Counted from the stretch's first letter, positions 26,681-35,722 are shown. The stretch: DNA of 64,000 nt from Chitinophaga caseinilytica (GCF_038396765.1 NZ_CP150096.1:6183001-6247000); one strand, 5' to 3'. Made by a program: numbers and translations. The notes: generated from the sequence alone by a model not told the origin.

Positions 26681-27970
26681 TTACGACAGGTCTACCGAAT
26701 AGAGGATTTTGAGCTGCCGGCGGAAAACGGCTGCCGGTGTGCACCTGAAAACGGCGTTTCGCAGCCCGATGAGCACCGGGTTTTGCAGCTGGGCCATATT
26801 GCCGAGGGTGCGTGAGCGGCGGATGATCATGCGCGTCCGGGCCAGCCGCCTGTTTTCATACGCGCGGAACGCGTCTTGCGGGTCCGTATGGCGGGACAGT
26901 TCCGCTGCCAGGATCACCGCGTCTTCGATCGCCTGGCAGGCGCCCTGGCCCATGTTGGGCGTGGTGGCGTGGGCGGCGTCTCCGATGAGGACGATATTAC
27001 CATGATGGAAACGGTGCGTGGTGGGAAGATCGGCGATATCGCCCCAGATGAGCGGCAGGTCTTCGCTGGCTTTCAGGAGTTTTTGCACCCGTTCCGGGTA
27101 ACCTGCGAAAATTTCGCTCAATTCCGCCGTGGTCATGGCTTTCATGCGGGCGTCCTGTGCGGGGGCGTTGATGCAGGCGAACCAATACACCCGGCCATTG
27201 GGCAATGGAATGATGCCGAAACGGCCCGCCCGGCCCAGGATCTCCTCCACTTCCCGGGCGATGGTCGTCCCTTCCGGTACCACGCACCGCCAGCAGGTGT
27301 AACCGGCGTAACGCGGCACCACTTCGGGCAGCACGGCGCGGCGCACGGCCGAGTGGATGCCGTCGGCCGCAATGAGGTAATCGGTTTCATGCTCGCTGCC
27401 GTCGTGGAAATGCAGGCGGATGGGGGATCGGGAGAGACTGGACGATTTGCCGGGCCCGGGCGTATTGCCGGTGATCCCTGGCTGCGAAGCGTGTTGCACC
27501 GGATTGGCGGCTTCCGTCGGCGTACTGCCTGTGGTTCCCGGCAGCGAAGCGGGGTACCCCGGATTGGTGGCGCCGGTTATTTCGAGGGATTCGAGGGCCT
27601 TACCGGTGAAAATCATCGAAGGATCGAGGTGAGACAGCAGTTGTTCGTGAAGATCGGCCCGGTGGATGACGAAGTTGTCCTGCCCATAAGCCCTGCTGAC
27701 GCGGGTAGTGTCTGCATGCGTGAGCAGGGAATCCTTATCTGTGCGGAACGACAATCCATCGAGAAACTGCCCTTTCGCCACGATCCCCTTTTCGATCCCC
27801 AGCGCGGCCAAAGCGCGGATGGCGTTGGCGCCCAGCCCGATCCCCGCGCCAACGGGCCTCAGTTCCGGCGCGGCTTCGAAGATGAAGGGGTCTATCCCCC
27901 GCTGCCGCAGGGCGATGGCGGCCGTGAGCCCGGCGATGCCGCCGCCTATGATCGTGAATCGTTTTTGCAT
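26681..27970 (-). CDS. FAD-dependent monooxygenase with duplicated insert
   Basis: A 429-residue class A flavoprotein monooxygenase. The FAD-binding GGGIAGLTAAIALRQRG is at about 8-24, the RADLHEQL segment near 103, DGIHSAVR near 203, and GDAAHATTPNMGQGACQAIEDA in the C-terminal part. It probably hydroxylates a small, perhaps aromatic, substrate with NAD(P)H in the cytoplasm; the substrate is not readable. Between the strands LESLEITG and IRLHFHDG lies an extra Pro/Gly/Thr-rich stretch of about 45 residues made of two 20-residue repeats (see 27459-27578). The gene stands alone, divergent from the sensor kinase. Confidence 0.85.
   Translation of the reverse strand: MQKRFTIIGGGIAGLTAAIALRQRGIDPFIFEAAPELRPVGAGIGLGANAIRALAALGIEKGIVAKGQFLDGLSFRTDKDSLLTHADTTRVSRAYGQDNFVIHRADLHEQLLSHLDPSMIFTGKALESLEITGATNPGYPASLPGTTGSTPTEAANPVQHASQPGITGNTPGPGKSSSLSRSPIRLHFHDGSEHETDYLIAADGIHSAVRRAVLPEVVPRYAGYTCWRCVVPEGTTIAREVEEILGRAGRFGIIPLPNGRVYWFACINAPAQDARMKAMTTAELSEIFAGYPERVQKLLKASEDLPLIWGDIADLPTTHRFHHGNIVLIGDAAHATTPNMGQGACQAIEDAVILAAELSRHTDPQDAFRAYENRRLARTRMIIRRSRTLGNMAQLQNPVLIGLRNAVFRCTPAAVFRRQLKILYSVDLS
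27459..27578 (-). repeat. Two 60-bp direct repeats inside the monooxygenase gene
   Basis: Units 27459-27518 and 27519-27578 align closely (GGCGTAyTGCC, GCGAAGCG, CCGGATTGG in both). They encode two related 20-residue stretches of the type AxNPxxxASxPGxTGxTP. The reading frame is kept. Confidence 0.75.
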
Positions 27971-28269
27971 GTGGGTTACGATAGGGTTCGTGGTGTGAAG
28001 GTCAGTTTTTTTCCTGTTCGGCCATATGACTGTTATCAGTATTACGGTCGGGAAATCGCCCCTCCGCGCTTAAAAATCGTCCCTGTGGCTATTACGCCAG
28101 CTCGATATTCACACCCTAAAAGCCTTGTCTTGCTTACTTTCCATCCTGGCTATTCAATCACTAAGCCCGGTTGCTTGAAATCCGCGCCATTAAAGCCATT
28201 TTCCTGCTTTCCCATCGTGGCTTTGCCGGGAGACAAAATCGTGGAAAATCCGACCCGGCAAACACCAGG

Positions 28270-28371
28270 CAAAAAAACAGGGCCGGCGTGGCCGCTTCTT
28301 CAGCTGCCGGGCCGGCCCGTTTATGTTACGATCAACAAACAAATAGTCAGGTTTACATGGCGGAAACAATG
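28270..28371 (-). ncRNA. Possible small RNA or orphan leader (about 100 nt)
   Basis: In the 534-base gap between divergent genes, a minus-strand promoter can be read: TTG at 28408-28406, 20-base spacer, CACCTTTG at 28385-28378 (one mismatch to the -7 consensus). A GC-rich hairpin (GGGCCGGC 28318-28311 with GCCGGCCC 28287-28280) and seven T (28277-28271) follow. The transcript would be about 100 nt with no convincing ORF. It could be a small RNA or a prematurely terminated leader of the monooxygenase gene about 300 bases downstream. The rest of the gap (27971-28269 and 28410-28504) shows nothing recognisable. Confidence 0.4.
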
Positions 28372-28504
28372 ACGATGCAAAGGTGCGGCAAGGCCAGGAC
28401 ACCGGCAAGCGCCGATTGATCAACCCTGCTGGGGAAATGACGAACGCCGGATATCAGAAAACCGGTACGGAATACGGCCGGTTCGTCTTAAATTGCCCCC
28501 TGTT

Positions 28505-29536
28505 ATGGCATTCAGAAATTTTTTCCAGAACGGGCTTGTAGTGAACCTGCTGTTCCTCATCGTGTTAATGGTGGTGAATACGCTGGTAAACCTGCAGAAC
28601 CCTGGGAATAACATGCAACTGTTCATCTACCAGAACGTTTCACTGGCGTTCATCTACATCATGTGCGTAGTGCACAACAAGTTCATTTTGCGGTTGCTGA
28701 TCCTGAAAAACCAGTATTGGCAGTATATCTGGACGGTAGTAGGATGGCTGGCACTGGTGACGGCGGTGACCTACACCCTGCGCGTGTATGTTTTCAGGAC
28801 GGATATAGAAGTGATGTGGCTGGGCGACCTGGGTTTCGCCGCCTCCTGCCTGCTCATCGGGGTGGGGATGTGGTTTTTATACCGCGGGGCAACCCTTCAA
28901 ACGATGGAACTGCGCAACTCCCTGTTGCTCAAAGAAAAAGAATTGCAATACCTGCAAAGCCAGCTCAATCCGCATTTCTTCTTCAACACCCTCAATAACC
29001 TCTACGGCGTGAGCCTCCGCTATCCGAATAAAACGCCGGAACTGATCCTGAGCATCAGCGAACTGATGCGCTACCAACTGGAAAGCTCCCGCAAACAACT
29101 GGTGCCGCTGGAAGACGAGCTCCAGTTCATCCGCAACTACGTTCACCTCGAACGGGCCCGCGTGCGGCAGCGATGCCAGGTTACGTTCAAGAAAAAAGGG
29201 CATGAAAAGGATCTCCTCATCACGCCGCTCATCCTCATCGCTTTCGTGGAAAACGCCTTTAAGTACGCGCCTTCCAGCATGTCGGCCTCGTACATAAAAG
29301 TGGAACTGGAAATAAAGGGAGAAACCCTCCTGCTCAAAATCCGCAATACCGTTCCGTCCAACAAACAATCCGTATCTTCGACCGGGGTTGGACTGAACAA
29401 CGTGCGGCAGCGGCTGGCCCTCGCCTACGCCAAGCGCCACACGCTGATCTCGTACGAAGAAAACAACATTTATTATACAGAACTTCAATTAACGCTCGAC
29501 CGCCATGCAAACACTCCGTTGCCTGATCGTAGATGA
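28505..29536 (+). CDS. LytS-type sensor histidine kinase
   Basis: A 343-residue membrane kinase. Four hydrophobic segments lie near 8-28, 38-56, 72-95 and 108-127, followed by a short coiled coil. The His_kinase domain has LNPHFFFNTLNNLYG with phospho-acceptor His157. The HATPase part has LITPLILIAFVENAFKYA and GVGLNNVRQRL. The ATG at 28505 is preferred to a TTG at 28493. The 3' end overlaps the response-regulator gene by 32 bases, so they form one two-component system. The stimulus is unknown. Confidence 0.9.
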   Translation: MAFRNFFQNGLVVNLLFLIVLMVVNTLVNLQNPGNNMQLFIYQNVSLAFIYIMCVVHNKFILRLLILKNQYWQYIWTVVGWLALVTAVTYTLRVYVFRTDIEVMWLGDLGFAASCLLIGVGMWFLYRGATLQTMELRNSLLLKEKELQYLQSQLNPHFFFNTLNNLYGVSLRYPNKTPELILSISELMRYQLESSRKQLVPLEDELQFIRNYVHLERARVRQRCQVTFKKKGHEKDLLITPLILIAFVENAFKYAPSSMSASYIKVELEIKGETLLLKIRNTVPSNKQSVSSTGVGLNNVRQRLALAYAKRHTLISYEENNIYYTELQLTLDRHANTPLPDRR

Positions 29537-30194
29537 CGAACCCGGAGCGCACTACGTGCTGGAAGCCCACATCGAAAAAGTACAGGCCCTGCAGGTGGTA
29601 GGCCACTGCTACAATGCCATGGAAACCGCCAACTTCCTCCACCGGGAAAAAGTGGACGTCGTTTTCCTGGACATCAACATGCCCGAACTGAGCGGGCTCG
29701 ATCTGCTCAAAACCCTCGGCCCCACGCGCCCCAAGATCATCCTCACCACCGCCTACAGCGAATTTGCGCTGGAAAGCTATGAATACGACGTGGTCGATTA
29801 CATCCTCAAACCCATCTCCTTCCCGCGCTTCCTCAAAGCCGTGAACAAGATCCTCCAGCAGGAAGCTCCCGTCGAGAAACCCGCCGTGGAACCCCTCGTC
29901 CTTAAAACCGGTTCCACCCAAACCACGGTTGACCCGGCAGACATTTACTACGTCCAATCCATGGGCAACTACGTAAAAGTGTACCTGGAAAATAAGTGCC
30001 TTATCGTGAACGCAACTACCGCCGAAATGGAGAAACTCCTTCCCGCCAGCTGCTTCGTGCGTATCCACAAATCCTATATCATCGCTACCGATAAGGTCGA
30101 AGAATGGGGCCCGCGGCATGTGGTGATCCTCGACGAAAGCCTCCCGGTCGGGCAAACCTTCAAAATCAATCTCAACAAGCTGAAGGAAAAATAA
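29505..30194 (+). CDS. LytTR-family response regulator
   Basis: A 229-residue protein. The receiver domain (1 to about 120) has acidic residues in IVDDEPG, phospho-acceptor Asp56 (VVFLDINMPELSG), and Lys in YILKPI. The C-terminal LytTR DNA-binding domain (about 130-229) has ADIYYVQSMGNYVKVYL and FVRIHKSYII. It is the partner of the overlapping LytS-type kinase. Targets are unknown; the gene ends tail-to-tail against the next, with no base between. Confidence 0.92.
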   Translation: MQTLRCLIVDDEPGAHYVLEAHIEKVQALQVVGHCYNAMETANFLHREKVDVVFLDINMPELSGLDLLKTLGPTRPKIILTTAYSEFALESYEYDVVDYILKPISFPRFLKAVNKILQQEAPVEKPAVEPLVLKTGSTQTTVDPADIYYVQSMGNYVKVYLENKCLIVNATTAEMEKLLPASCFVRIHKSYIIATDKVEEWGPRHVVILDESLPVGQTFKINLNKLKEK

Positions 30195-30671
30195 TCAGGA
30201 CTTTACACGCGTTTCGGTGACCTGGATGTTCTTGCCGTCCATCACTTCGGTATAACGGATTTTCAGCTCCGACCCGGAAATGCTGATGATCTCCGCTTCG
30301 AAAGAACCGTCTTCGTCGGTTACACGGAGCGATTTATCGTTATTGTACAACACCCAGGTGCCCGGCGCTTCCTGCGTTTCGGTACATTTCTTCTGTCCTT
30401 CGAACAGCTGATATACGCCACCGGTGCTGAATACCACGTAATCATCTTTCGCACATGCAGGCGTAAATGCGAACATATCGGAATCGGGAACGCCGTCGCC
30501 GGTAACATCCACTGCCGGATTGATGGTTTGCGCGGTCAGGCGCCATTTCGTGCCCACGAGCATTTTGGTGACGCTTCCGGAAGGCCCCGCTTCGTCTTTT
30601 TTCTTTTTGCTGCAAGACACGGCGCCTGTCAACACAATAGCGCAACTGAAGAGAATGGTGATCTTTTTCAT
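30195..30671 (-). CDS. Lipocalin-like lipoprotein
   Basis: A 158-residue protein. The lipoprotein signal ends LTGAVSC (Cys20), followed by SKKKKDE. The mature part is a small beta protein with 'LVGTKWRLTAQ' near 39-49 and 'GTWVLYNNDKSLRVTDEDGS', the pattern of Bacteroidota lipocalin-like proteins. A DVTGDGVPDSD segment could bind calcium. The role is unknown. It converges with the LytTR gene without a gap. Confidence 0.65.
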   Translation of the reverse strand: MKKITILFSCAIVLTGAVSCSKKKKDEAGPSGSVTKMLVGTKWRLTAQTINPAVDVTGDGVPDSDMFAFTPACAKDDYVVFSTGGVYQLFEGQKKCTETQEAPGTWVLYNNDKSLRVTDEDGSFEAEIISISGSELKIRYTEVMDGKNIQVTETRVKS

Positions 30672-30774
30672 CGTAATGTTTTCTTTTCCTGAGGTTAAAT
30701 AATGTTTGAATTATGACCGCAAAACTAGCCTGCGCCGCCGGGTGGGCGCAGCGGGAGAAAACGTAATTTGGCAG

Positions 30775-30791
30775 CTACGTGAAACACGTAG
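30775..30791. promoter_or_regulatory. Perfect 17-bp palindrome upstream of the lipocalin-like gene
   Basis: CTACGTG-AAA-CACGTAG, seven-base arms. It is about 100 bases upstream of the lipoprotein start and just before a bidirectional terminator. It looks like an operator dyad; no binding protein can be named. Confidence 0.4.
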
Positions 30792-30821
30792 GCCGCGAGG
30801 TTAACCCTTGTCCAGATAAAA

Positions 30822-30852
30822 AAAGTCCGGGCGAAACCATCGCCCGGACTTT
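30822..30852. terminator. Bidirectional rho-independent terminator
   Basis: AAAGTCCGGGCGA, loop AACCA, TCGCCCGGACTTT: a 13-bp perfect stem with A-run before it. It lies just downstream of the esterase gene and should end its minus-strand transcript. Confidence 0.7.
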
Positions 30853-30874
30853 CATAATTTATATTCACATCAGC

Positions 30875-31741
30875 TCATTTCCCTTTCGGTACCATGATCT
30901 GCGTAGCGCCTAATTTCTTTCCGGCGTTTACTTTTTGCAGGAAGTCGTGGATCTTGCCGGCTTCCCGGTTCATGTAACCGCTCACTTCGTGCCCGCGGCC
31001 TACATACGTGTATAAAATGGCGTCTTTCTGCATTCTTCTGCCGGTGTCATAAATCGTCTTATCGCCGAACATGATCATCCATCCCGGCTGATCCGCGCGG
31101 CAGAAGCGATGCGCCGCCGTTCCGAAAGGCACCAGTTCGTCTGCCGTTCCGTGCATAAACAACGTCGGCACCCAGTTCGACGGCTGCACGGGATTGATAT
31201 CGACCAGCCCGCCGGCAAATACCAGCGCGCCTTTGAACCGCTGCCGCTTCGTGAAGTAATCGTACCGCGCGGGGTCAGATGCCGCGAAGGGATTGTACAG
31301 CAAATGCAGGATCGCTTCGGCGCCCGCGCTGCTGCCGGAAAGATAGAGTTTCGACGTGTCGACTTTCAGTTCCGTTCCTTTATCCAGCAGGAACTTCGCA
31401 GCGTCTGCCACATCTTCCACGGCGGTGGAAATGGCTTTCAGCTTCACCGGCGTCATCGTTCCACAGCCGAAATCGCTGCCTTTGAGGAAAAGCCGGTAGG
31501 AAATGGAGAAAACGTTGTACCCCCGTTCCTGCATGCTGGTGGCGAATGCTTTGTCGCCCTCTGGCGTGCCGCCGGAAAACCCGCCGCCATGTACGTGCAT
31601 GATGGTCATGCCGTTTGGCGTTCCCTGGGGCTCATAATGCAGCATGTACAGCGTGTCCTGGTCTTTGACCGCGTAATCGATCCGGTCTTGTGCGGAAGCG
31701 GCGGTGGCACAGCCGAGCAGTAGCGTCAGTAATCTCATCAT
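30875..31741 (-). CDS. Exported alpha/beta-hydrolase (esterase)
   Basis: A 288-residue protein with a signal peptide (ends AASAQ, about 18). It is an esterase of the hormone-sensitive-lipase-like type: oxyanion HGGGF at 51-55, nucleophile elbow GSSAG with Ser138, Asp201 (TADELVPF) and His251 (GRGHEV). It likely hydrolyses small or sugar-linked esters in the periplasm. It is the third gene after the FAD oxidoreductase and SGNH hydrolase on the same strand (39-base gap), which suggests joint action on a decorated carbohydrate. Confidence 0.8.
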   Translation of the reverse strand: MMRLLTLLLGCATAASAQDRIDYAVKDQDTLYMLHYEPQGTPNGMTIMHVHGGGFSGGTPEGDKAFATSMQERGYNVFSISYRLFLKGSDFGCGTMTPVKLKAISTAVEDVADAAKFLLDKGTELKVDTSKLYLSGSSAGAEAILHLLYNPFAASDPARYDYFTKRQRFKGALVFAGGLVDINPVQPSNWVPTLFMHGTADELVPFGTAAHRFCRADQPGWMIMFGDKTIYDTGRRMQKDAILYTYVGRGHEVSGYMNREAGKIHDFLQKVNAGKKLGATQIMVPKGK

Positions 31742-31780
31742 GATTCAAATGTAAGGATTAGCGGAACGTTTCGCAATCGC

Positions 31781-32446
31781 TTACAGTACTTTTTGACCTT
31801 TCAGCCAGGCTACCCAGGCAGCATAAGCCGGCGGTGTGAGGTGGATGCCATCTACGGTGTAGTCCGACTTCAGCTCGCCCTGCGCGTCTGCCGCCCATTC
31901 GTGGAGGTTGAGGAAAGGAAGGCCGAATTCCTTTGCCAGCGCGGCGATCCCCACGTTCAGGGATTTCACTTTTTCCGCTTTGTTCTTCAAATAGTCGGGC
32001 AATTTGCTTTCATGCATGGGGAGCACGCTCTGGACGTAGATCTTCGTTTTCGGCGCGCCGCTGCGCAACCGCTCCAGGATGCGGCGGTAATTGGAAAGGA
32101 TCACGCTTTCGGGAAGGCCGCGGCCGAGGTCGTTGATCCCGATGAGCAGGAACAATTTCGCAGGTCTGGAAGCGATGACATCGTTCAGCCGTGCGAGTAC
32201 CCCGAAGGTGTTGTCTCCCCCGATGCCGCGGTTCACGGTCTTTTTGCCTGGCAGCAATTCGTGCCAGGCGCCGCGCTCCGTGATACTGTTGCCCAGGAAC
32301 ACGATAGCGCCGCGCTGCTGGGGGAATGTAGCGAAAAGGGCCATCCGGCCTTTGTAGTAGTCGTTGGCATAGGAACTATCGATCTGCTGCGCGCTCGCGC
32401 CCAGTGCCAGCAACAGGCCGGTGGCCATCAAGGTGCTATATTTCAT
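31781..32446 (-). CDS. SGNH/GDSL hydrolase
   Basis: A 221-residue exported protein (signal ends GASAQ, about 20). Blocks of the SGNH family are complete: GNSIT with Ser54, GGDN at about 76-79, GIND at 103-106 and DGIHL with Asp199/His202. Such enzymes in Bacteroidota often remove acetyl groups from glycans. Nine bases separate it from the upstream FAD oxidoreductase, so it is in the same operon. Confidence 0.87.
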   Translation of the reverse strand: MKYSTLMATGLLLALGASAQQIDSSYANDYYKGRMALFATFPQQRGAIVFLGNSITERGAWHELLPGKKTVNRGIGGDNTFGVLARLNDVIASRPAKLFLLIGINDLGRGLPESVILSNYRRILERLRSGAPKTKIYVQSVLPMHESKLPDYLKNKAEKVKSLNVGIAALAKEFGLPFLNLHEWAADAQGELKSDYTVDGIHLTPPAYAAWVAWLKGQKVL

Positions 32447-32455
32447 GTGGAATTA

Positions 32456-34318
32456 TTATCGGGTCTTACCGCTGAAATCAACGGGAATGTTAAACGGTTG
32501 CAGGAAATGGTCGACCAGTACCGCCGCGCTTCCGCGATGGAGGACGGTTTCCGGGGCAGGCGTGCCGGGAAGCGCCAGCTGCCGCCAGTTGTCGGCCAGG
32601 ATCTGCTGCGTCACCGAAACGCCGGCTTTGCTGAAAATCTCCAGCAGCGCGGCTACGGTGAGCGGGTCTCCCGAAGCGCCCCAATACGTGCGCAGTTCCG
32701 GGAACAGGGGGCGCAAACCTTCCACCAGCTCGAATGCCGACACTTCGCGCGCGGGATAGAACCAGGTCTGGTTGGCCCAGTTGAACGCTACCCCGCTGCC
32801 CCGGAGCACGCCAGCCGCGCCCACACGCTGGATGGCGGCGAAATGCGGGCTTTCGGCGGGAACGTCGAGGAAGGGCATGATATAGGCTTTACTGTCGAGC
32901 AGCGACTGCTGAACAGCACGTATATCCGTTACCGATGGGTCGGTTCCGTTGCGGAGCGCCACGGCCGCGAGGGCTCCTGCGGCCTGCCCGATGCCCATGA
33001 CAACGGGTTGCAGGCGGGTGGCGCCGTTCACGATATTGGTGACGCCGATGCTTTTTTCGGCGACGATGAGCCCTTCCACACCTTCGGGCACCAGCGCGCC
33101 CATGGGCACGTTGTAGGAGGGCACGCGCATCTTCACGAAATCGATCTGCGGCGCATCTGTATTTTTATCGTGGTGATGATCGATGGTATAATCTCCGACG
33201 GCGATGCCCGTCCGGTAGAGCGGGAGCGCCTGGTCGTAGGGTTTGGCAACGTGATTCGCGGTAAAGAGGGCTTTGCCTTTCACCCGGCGGGATTCGCGGT
33301 GGTAGGGGATCATGGGGAGTTTGTCGGCCGTCGGGAATTCATCGTCGGCGATGCCGAGGTGTTTCATGCCCAGTTCCGTTTGCAGGTAATAGACGAACCG
33401 CAGGGTATGGAGTTTCGCGGCTTTGAGGGCTTCCGTCCTTTCCGCCGGCGTTTTTTCTATGATATTGAGGTAATAATCGTTGCCGTGTTTGGGCCAGTTG
33501 ATCATATATTTTCCGTTGGGCAGGCGGCCGTATTGCATCATCATGTCGCAATTGTTCTTCGGCGCGTCGTACGAAGCGGGGTCCGCGATGCCGCAGCAAA
33601 GGCGGAAGGGCGCGGGGTCGTAGCCGGCGGGCTTGGGGATGGTTTTGTCGGCGCCTTTCCCGTAATCTTTCAGCACCACTACATAGGTGAGATCCTGGAT
33701 GATGTTGTTGGCGGCCGGCGGCGCGAGGGCTTCGCCGGTGATATCGCGGTTATCCATCCCGATGCTGTACTTCGCTCCTGCCGCGGCCATGACATCGCCG
33801 AGCTCGGTGGCGTCTATGACGATGCGGGCCGAAATCTCGCGGGATTTTTTCCCCTGCCGAACGGTGACGGTCCACCTGCCGTTGGCGCGCCGGATGGCGG
33901 TGAAGCTCGTCTGGAACTCGATCCGGAGGTTTTTCTCCGCTGCGGCCAGCTGGCGGAGCAGGGTGTTCCCGACGTGGGGCTCGAAGAGGGTGTTGCTCAC
34001 CCATCCCGTGGCCACTTTGTCTGGCCCGCCGTAATGATCGTAGAGTTTTTTGCGGAATTCGCCCCAAAGCCCGGATGGCATGCGGTGGTTGCCGTCTATC
34101 GCCGCTACGCCTGCGCTGGTGAGCATGCCGCCGAGCCAGGTGGTTTCTTCAACGATGAGGGTTTGGACGCCCATGCGCGCGGCCTGGATGCCGGCCATGG
34201 TGCCGCTGGCGCCGCCGCCTACGATGAGGAGGTCGGTCTGCTGCTGCGCCTGGAGGAATAAGGGAAAAAGCAGGGCCCAGCCGGAAAGGCGGGCTATTTT
34301 GCGGAATCTGTTCATCAT
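32456..34318 (-). CDS. Exported FAD-dependent oxidoreductase
   Basis: A protein of about 620 residues. After a signal peptide (MMNRFRKIARLSGWALLFPL...) the FAD-binding LLIVGGGASGTMAGIQAARMG begins near residue 30, with ETTWLGGMLTSAG shortly after and IDATELGDVMAAAGA further on; this is the FAD_oxidored (PF12831) pattern. Relatives are annotated as xanthan-lyase-like or sugar-modifying oxidoreductases. The start is taken as one of two adjacent Met codons (34318 or 34315), since the upstream extension lacks a signal. First gene of the SGNH/esterase operon, divergent from the ROK regulator. Confidence 0.8.
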   Translation of the reverse strand: MMNRFRKIARLSGWALLFPLFLQAQQQTDLLIVGGGASGTMAGIQAARMGVQTLIVEETTWLGGMLTSAGVAAIDGNHRMPSGLWGEFRKKLYDHYGGPDKVATGWVSNTLFEPHVGNTLLRQLAAAEKNLRIEFQTSFTAIRRANGRWTVTVRQGKKSREISARIVIDATELGDVMAAAGAKYSIGMDNRDITGEALAPPAANNIIQDLTYVVVLKDYGKGADKTIPKPAGYDPAPFRLCCGIADPASYDAPKNNCDMMMQYGRLPNGKYMINWPKHGNDYYLNIIEKTPAERTEALKAAKLHTLRFVYYLQTELGMKHLGIADDEFPTADKLPMIPYHRESRRVKGKALFTANHVAKPYDQALPLYRTGIAVGDYTIDHHHDKNTDAPQIDFVKMRVPSYNVPMGALVPEGVEGLIVAEKSIGVTNIVNGATRLQPVVMGIGQAAGALAAVALRNGTDPSVTDIRAVQQSLLDSKAYIMPFLDVPAESPHFAAIQRVGAAGVLRGSGVAFNWANQTWFYPAREVSAFELVEGLRPLFPELRTYWGASGDPLTVAALLEIFSKAGVSVTQQILADNWRQLALPGTPAPETVLHRGSAAVLVDHFLQPFNIPVDFSGKTR

Positions 34319-34432
34319 GCCGTGGATAAGGCGCCTAAATAACAATATTTTTTACCTTCCTGCAACATCTTATTAATTTTTTTCAAAACAATCTTCAATT
34401 ACCCTTCTCCATTTTTATTTTTTTAAAAACAA

Positions 34433-34440
34433 TAGCTTTG
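34433..34440 (+). promoter_or_regulatory. Bacteroidota -7 box for the ROK regulator
   Basis: TAGCTTTG, perfect to TAnnTTTG, 52 bases ahead of the ATG at 34493. The upstream 50 bases are AT-rich. Confidence 0.5.
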
Positions 34441-34492
34441 TATCTTGACAGGATATTGAGGTTAAACTGAGGACCACTCCCAAATCGCATAT

Positions 34493-35722
34493 ATGGGTCA
34501 ACCGACATTTTTTGAAGAACTGAACGATGAGAACATCGGCGGGGTAGCATACAAGAATCTAAATCTGAAAAAGAAAATCCTGGCATATTTCACCCAGCAC
34601 AACGATGCCACGATCGCCGACCTGGCGCGGGAACTGAACGCTTCCACGCCCAAGGTGACCCATTTGCTGAACGATCTGCTGCAGGAAGGGCTGGTGAACG
34701 ATTACGGAAAGATCGACAGCACCGGCGGCCGCAAACCCAACATTTACGGCATAGCGCCCGACGCGGGATTTTTCGTGGGGGTGGAAGTGAAGAAATTCCA
34801 TATCAACATCGGCCTGCTCGATTTCAAGCGCAACCTCGTCAAAAGCATGGAAAAGATACCGTACGAACTGCAGAATACGGCCGCATCGCTCGACGAGCTT
34901 TGCAGCATCATTTCCCGGTTCATCGACGAACTATCTGTTCCCCGCGAAAAGATCATGGGCATGGGCGTGAACCTCACCGGCCGCATCAACTACGCCACCG
35001 GTTACAGTTACAGCTTCTTCCATTTCAACGAAGAGCCCCTCAGCAAGGTGATCGAGTCGAAAGTCGGCATCCGCACCTTCCTGGAAAACGACTCCCGCGC
35101 CATGGCCTACGGCGAATTCAGCAGCGGCACCGTCAACCAGGAAAAAAACGTCCTTTTCATCAACCTCGACCACGGCATCGGGCTCGGTATTCTCATCAAC
35201 GGACAGCTCTACTACGGCAAATCCGGCTTTGCGGGAGAATTCGGGCACATCCCTTTTTTCAATAACGAACTGATCTGCCATTGCGGGAAGAAAGGTTGCC
35301 TGGAGACGGAAGCCTCCGGGCAGGCGCTCGTCCGGAATTTCCAGGCCAAACTGCGCGAAGGTTTCTCCACCGTAGTAATGCGCAAGCACAAGCAACCCGA
35401 CCAGGTGACGCTGGACGATATCATCCAGGCCGCCAACAGCGACGACACCCTCGCCATCGAGCTCGTAGCCGAGATCGGGGAAAAACTGGGCAAAGGCATC
35501 GCCGTCCTCATCAACCTTTTCAACCCCGAGCTCGTGATCCTCGGCGGCAGCCTGAGCACCACGGGCGACATCATCCGGCTTCCCATCAAATCGGCCATCA
35601 ATAAATATTCCCTCAGCCTCGTCAACAACGATACGCAGCTCATGCTGTCGCGCCTCGGCGAAAAAGCGGGCGTCATCGGCGCTTGCCTGTTGGTGCGCAA
35701 CAAGTTATTATCCCTCGCCTGA
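34493..35722 (+). CDS. ROK-family transcriptional regulator (NagC/XylR type)
   Basis: A 409-residue protein. The N-terminal winged helix (about 23-85: KKKILAYFTQHNDATIADLARELNAS, then GGRKPNIYGI) binds DNA. The ROK domain has FVGVEV, the GEFGH motif with His252 and the zinc cluster CHCGKKGC (Cys262, 264, 269). It most likely represses genes for carbohydrate use until a sugar ligand binds. The divergent FAD-oxidoreductase/SGNH/esterase genes are the obvious candidate targets, by position only. Confidence 0.9.
   Translation: MGQPTFFEELNDENIGGVAYKNLNLKKKILAYFTQHNDATIADLARELNASTPKVTHLLNDLLQEGLVNDYGKIDSTGGRKPNIYGIAPDAGFFVGVEVKKFHINIGLLDFKRNLVKSMEKIPYELQNTAASLDELCSIISRFIDELSVPREKIMGMGVNLTGRINYATGYSYSFFHFNEEPLSKVIESKVGIRTFLENDSRAMAYGEFSSGTVNQEKNVLFINLDHGIGLGILINGQLYYGKSGFAGEFGHIPFFNNELICHCGKKGCLETEASGQALVRNFQAKLREGFSTVVMRKHKQPDQVTLDDIIQAANSDDTLAIELVAEIGEKLGKGIAVLINLFNPELVILGGSLSTTGDIIRLPIKSAINKYSLSLVNNDTQLMLSRLGEKAGVIGACLLVRNKLLSLA

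Noticed and set aside
28190..28423. 77-codon minus-strand frame in the divergent gap
   Set aside because: No domain, poor composition, and it spans the terminator hairpin of the candidate small RNA.
28493..28504. TTG start for the LytS-type kinase
   Set aside because: An ATG 12 bases downstream leads directly into the first membrane segment.
31793..34261. 822-codon plus-strand open frame
   Set aside because: It is antisense to the SGNH and FAD-oxidoreductase genes, which have clear motifs; the frame is open because of GC-rich third positions.
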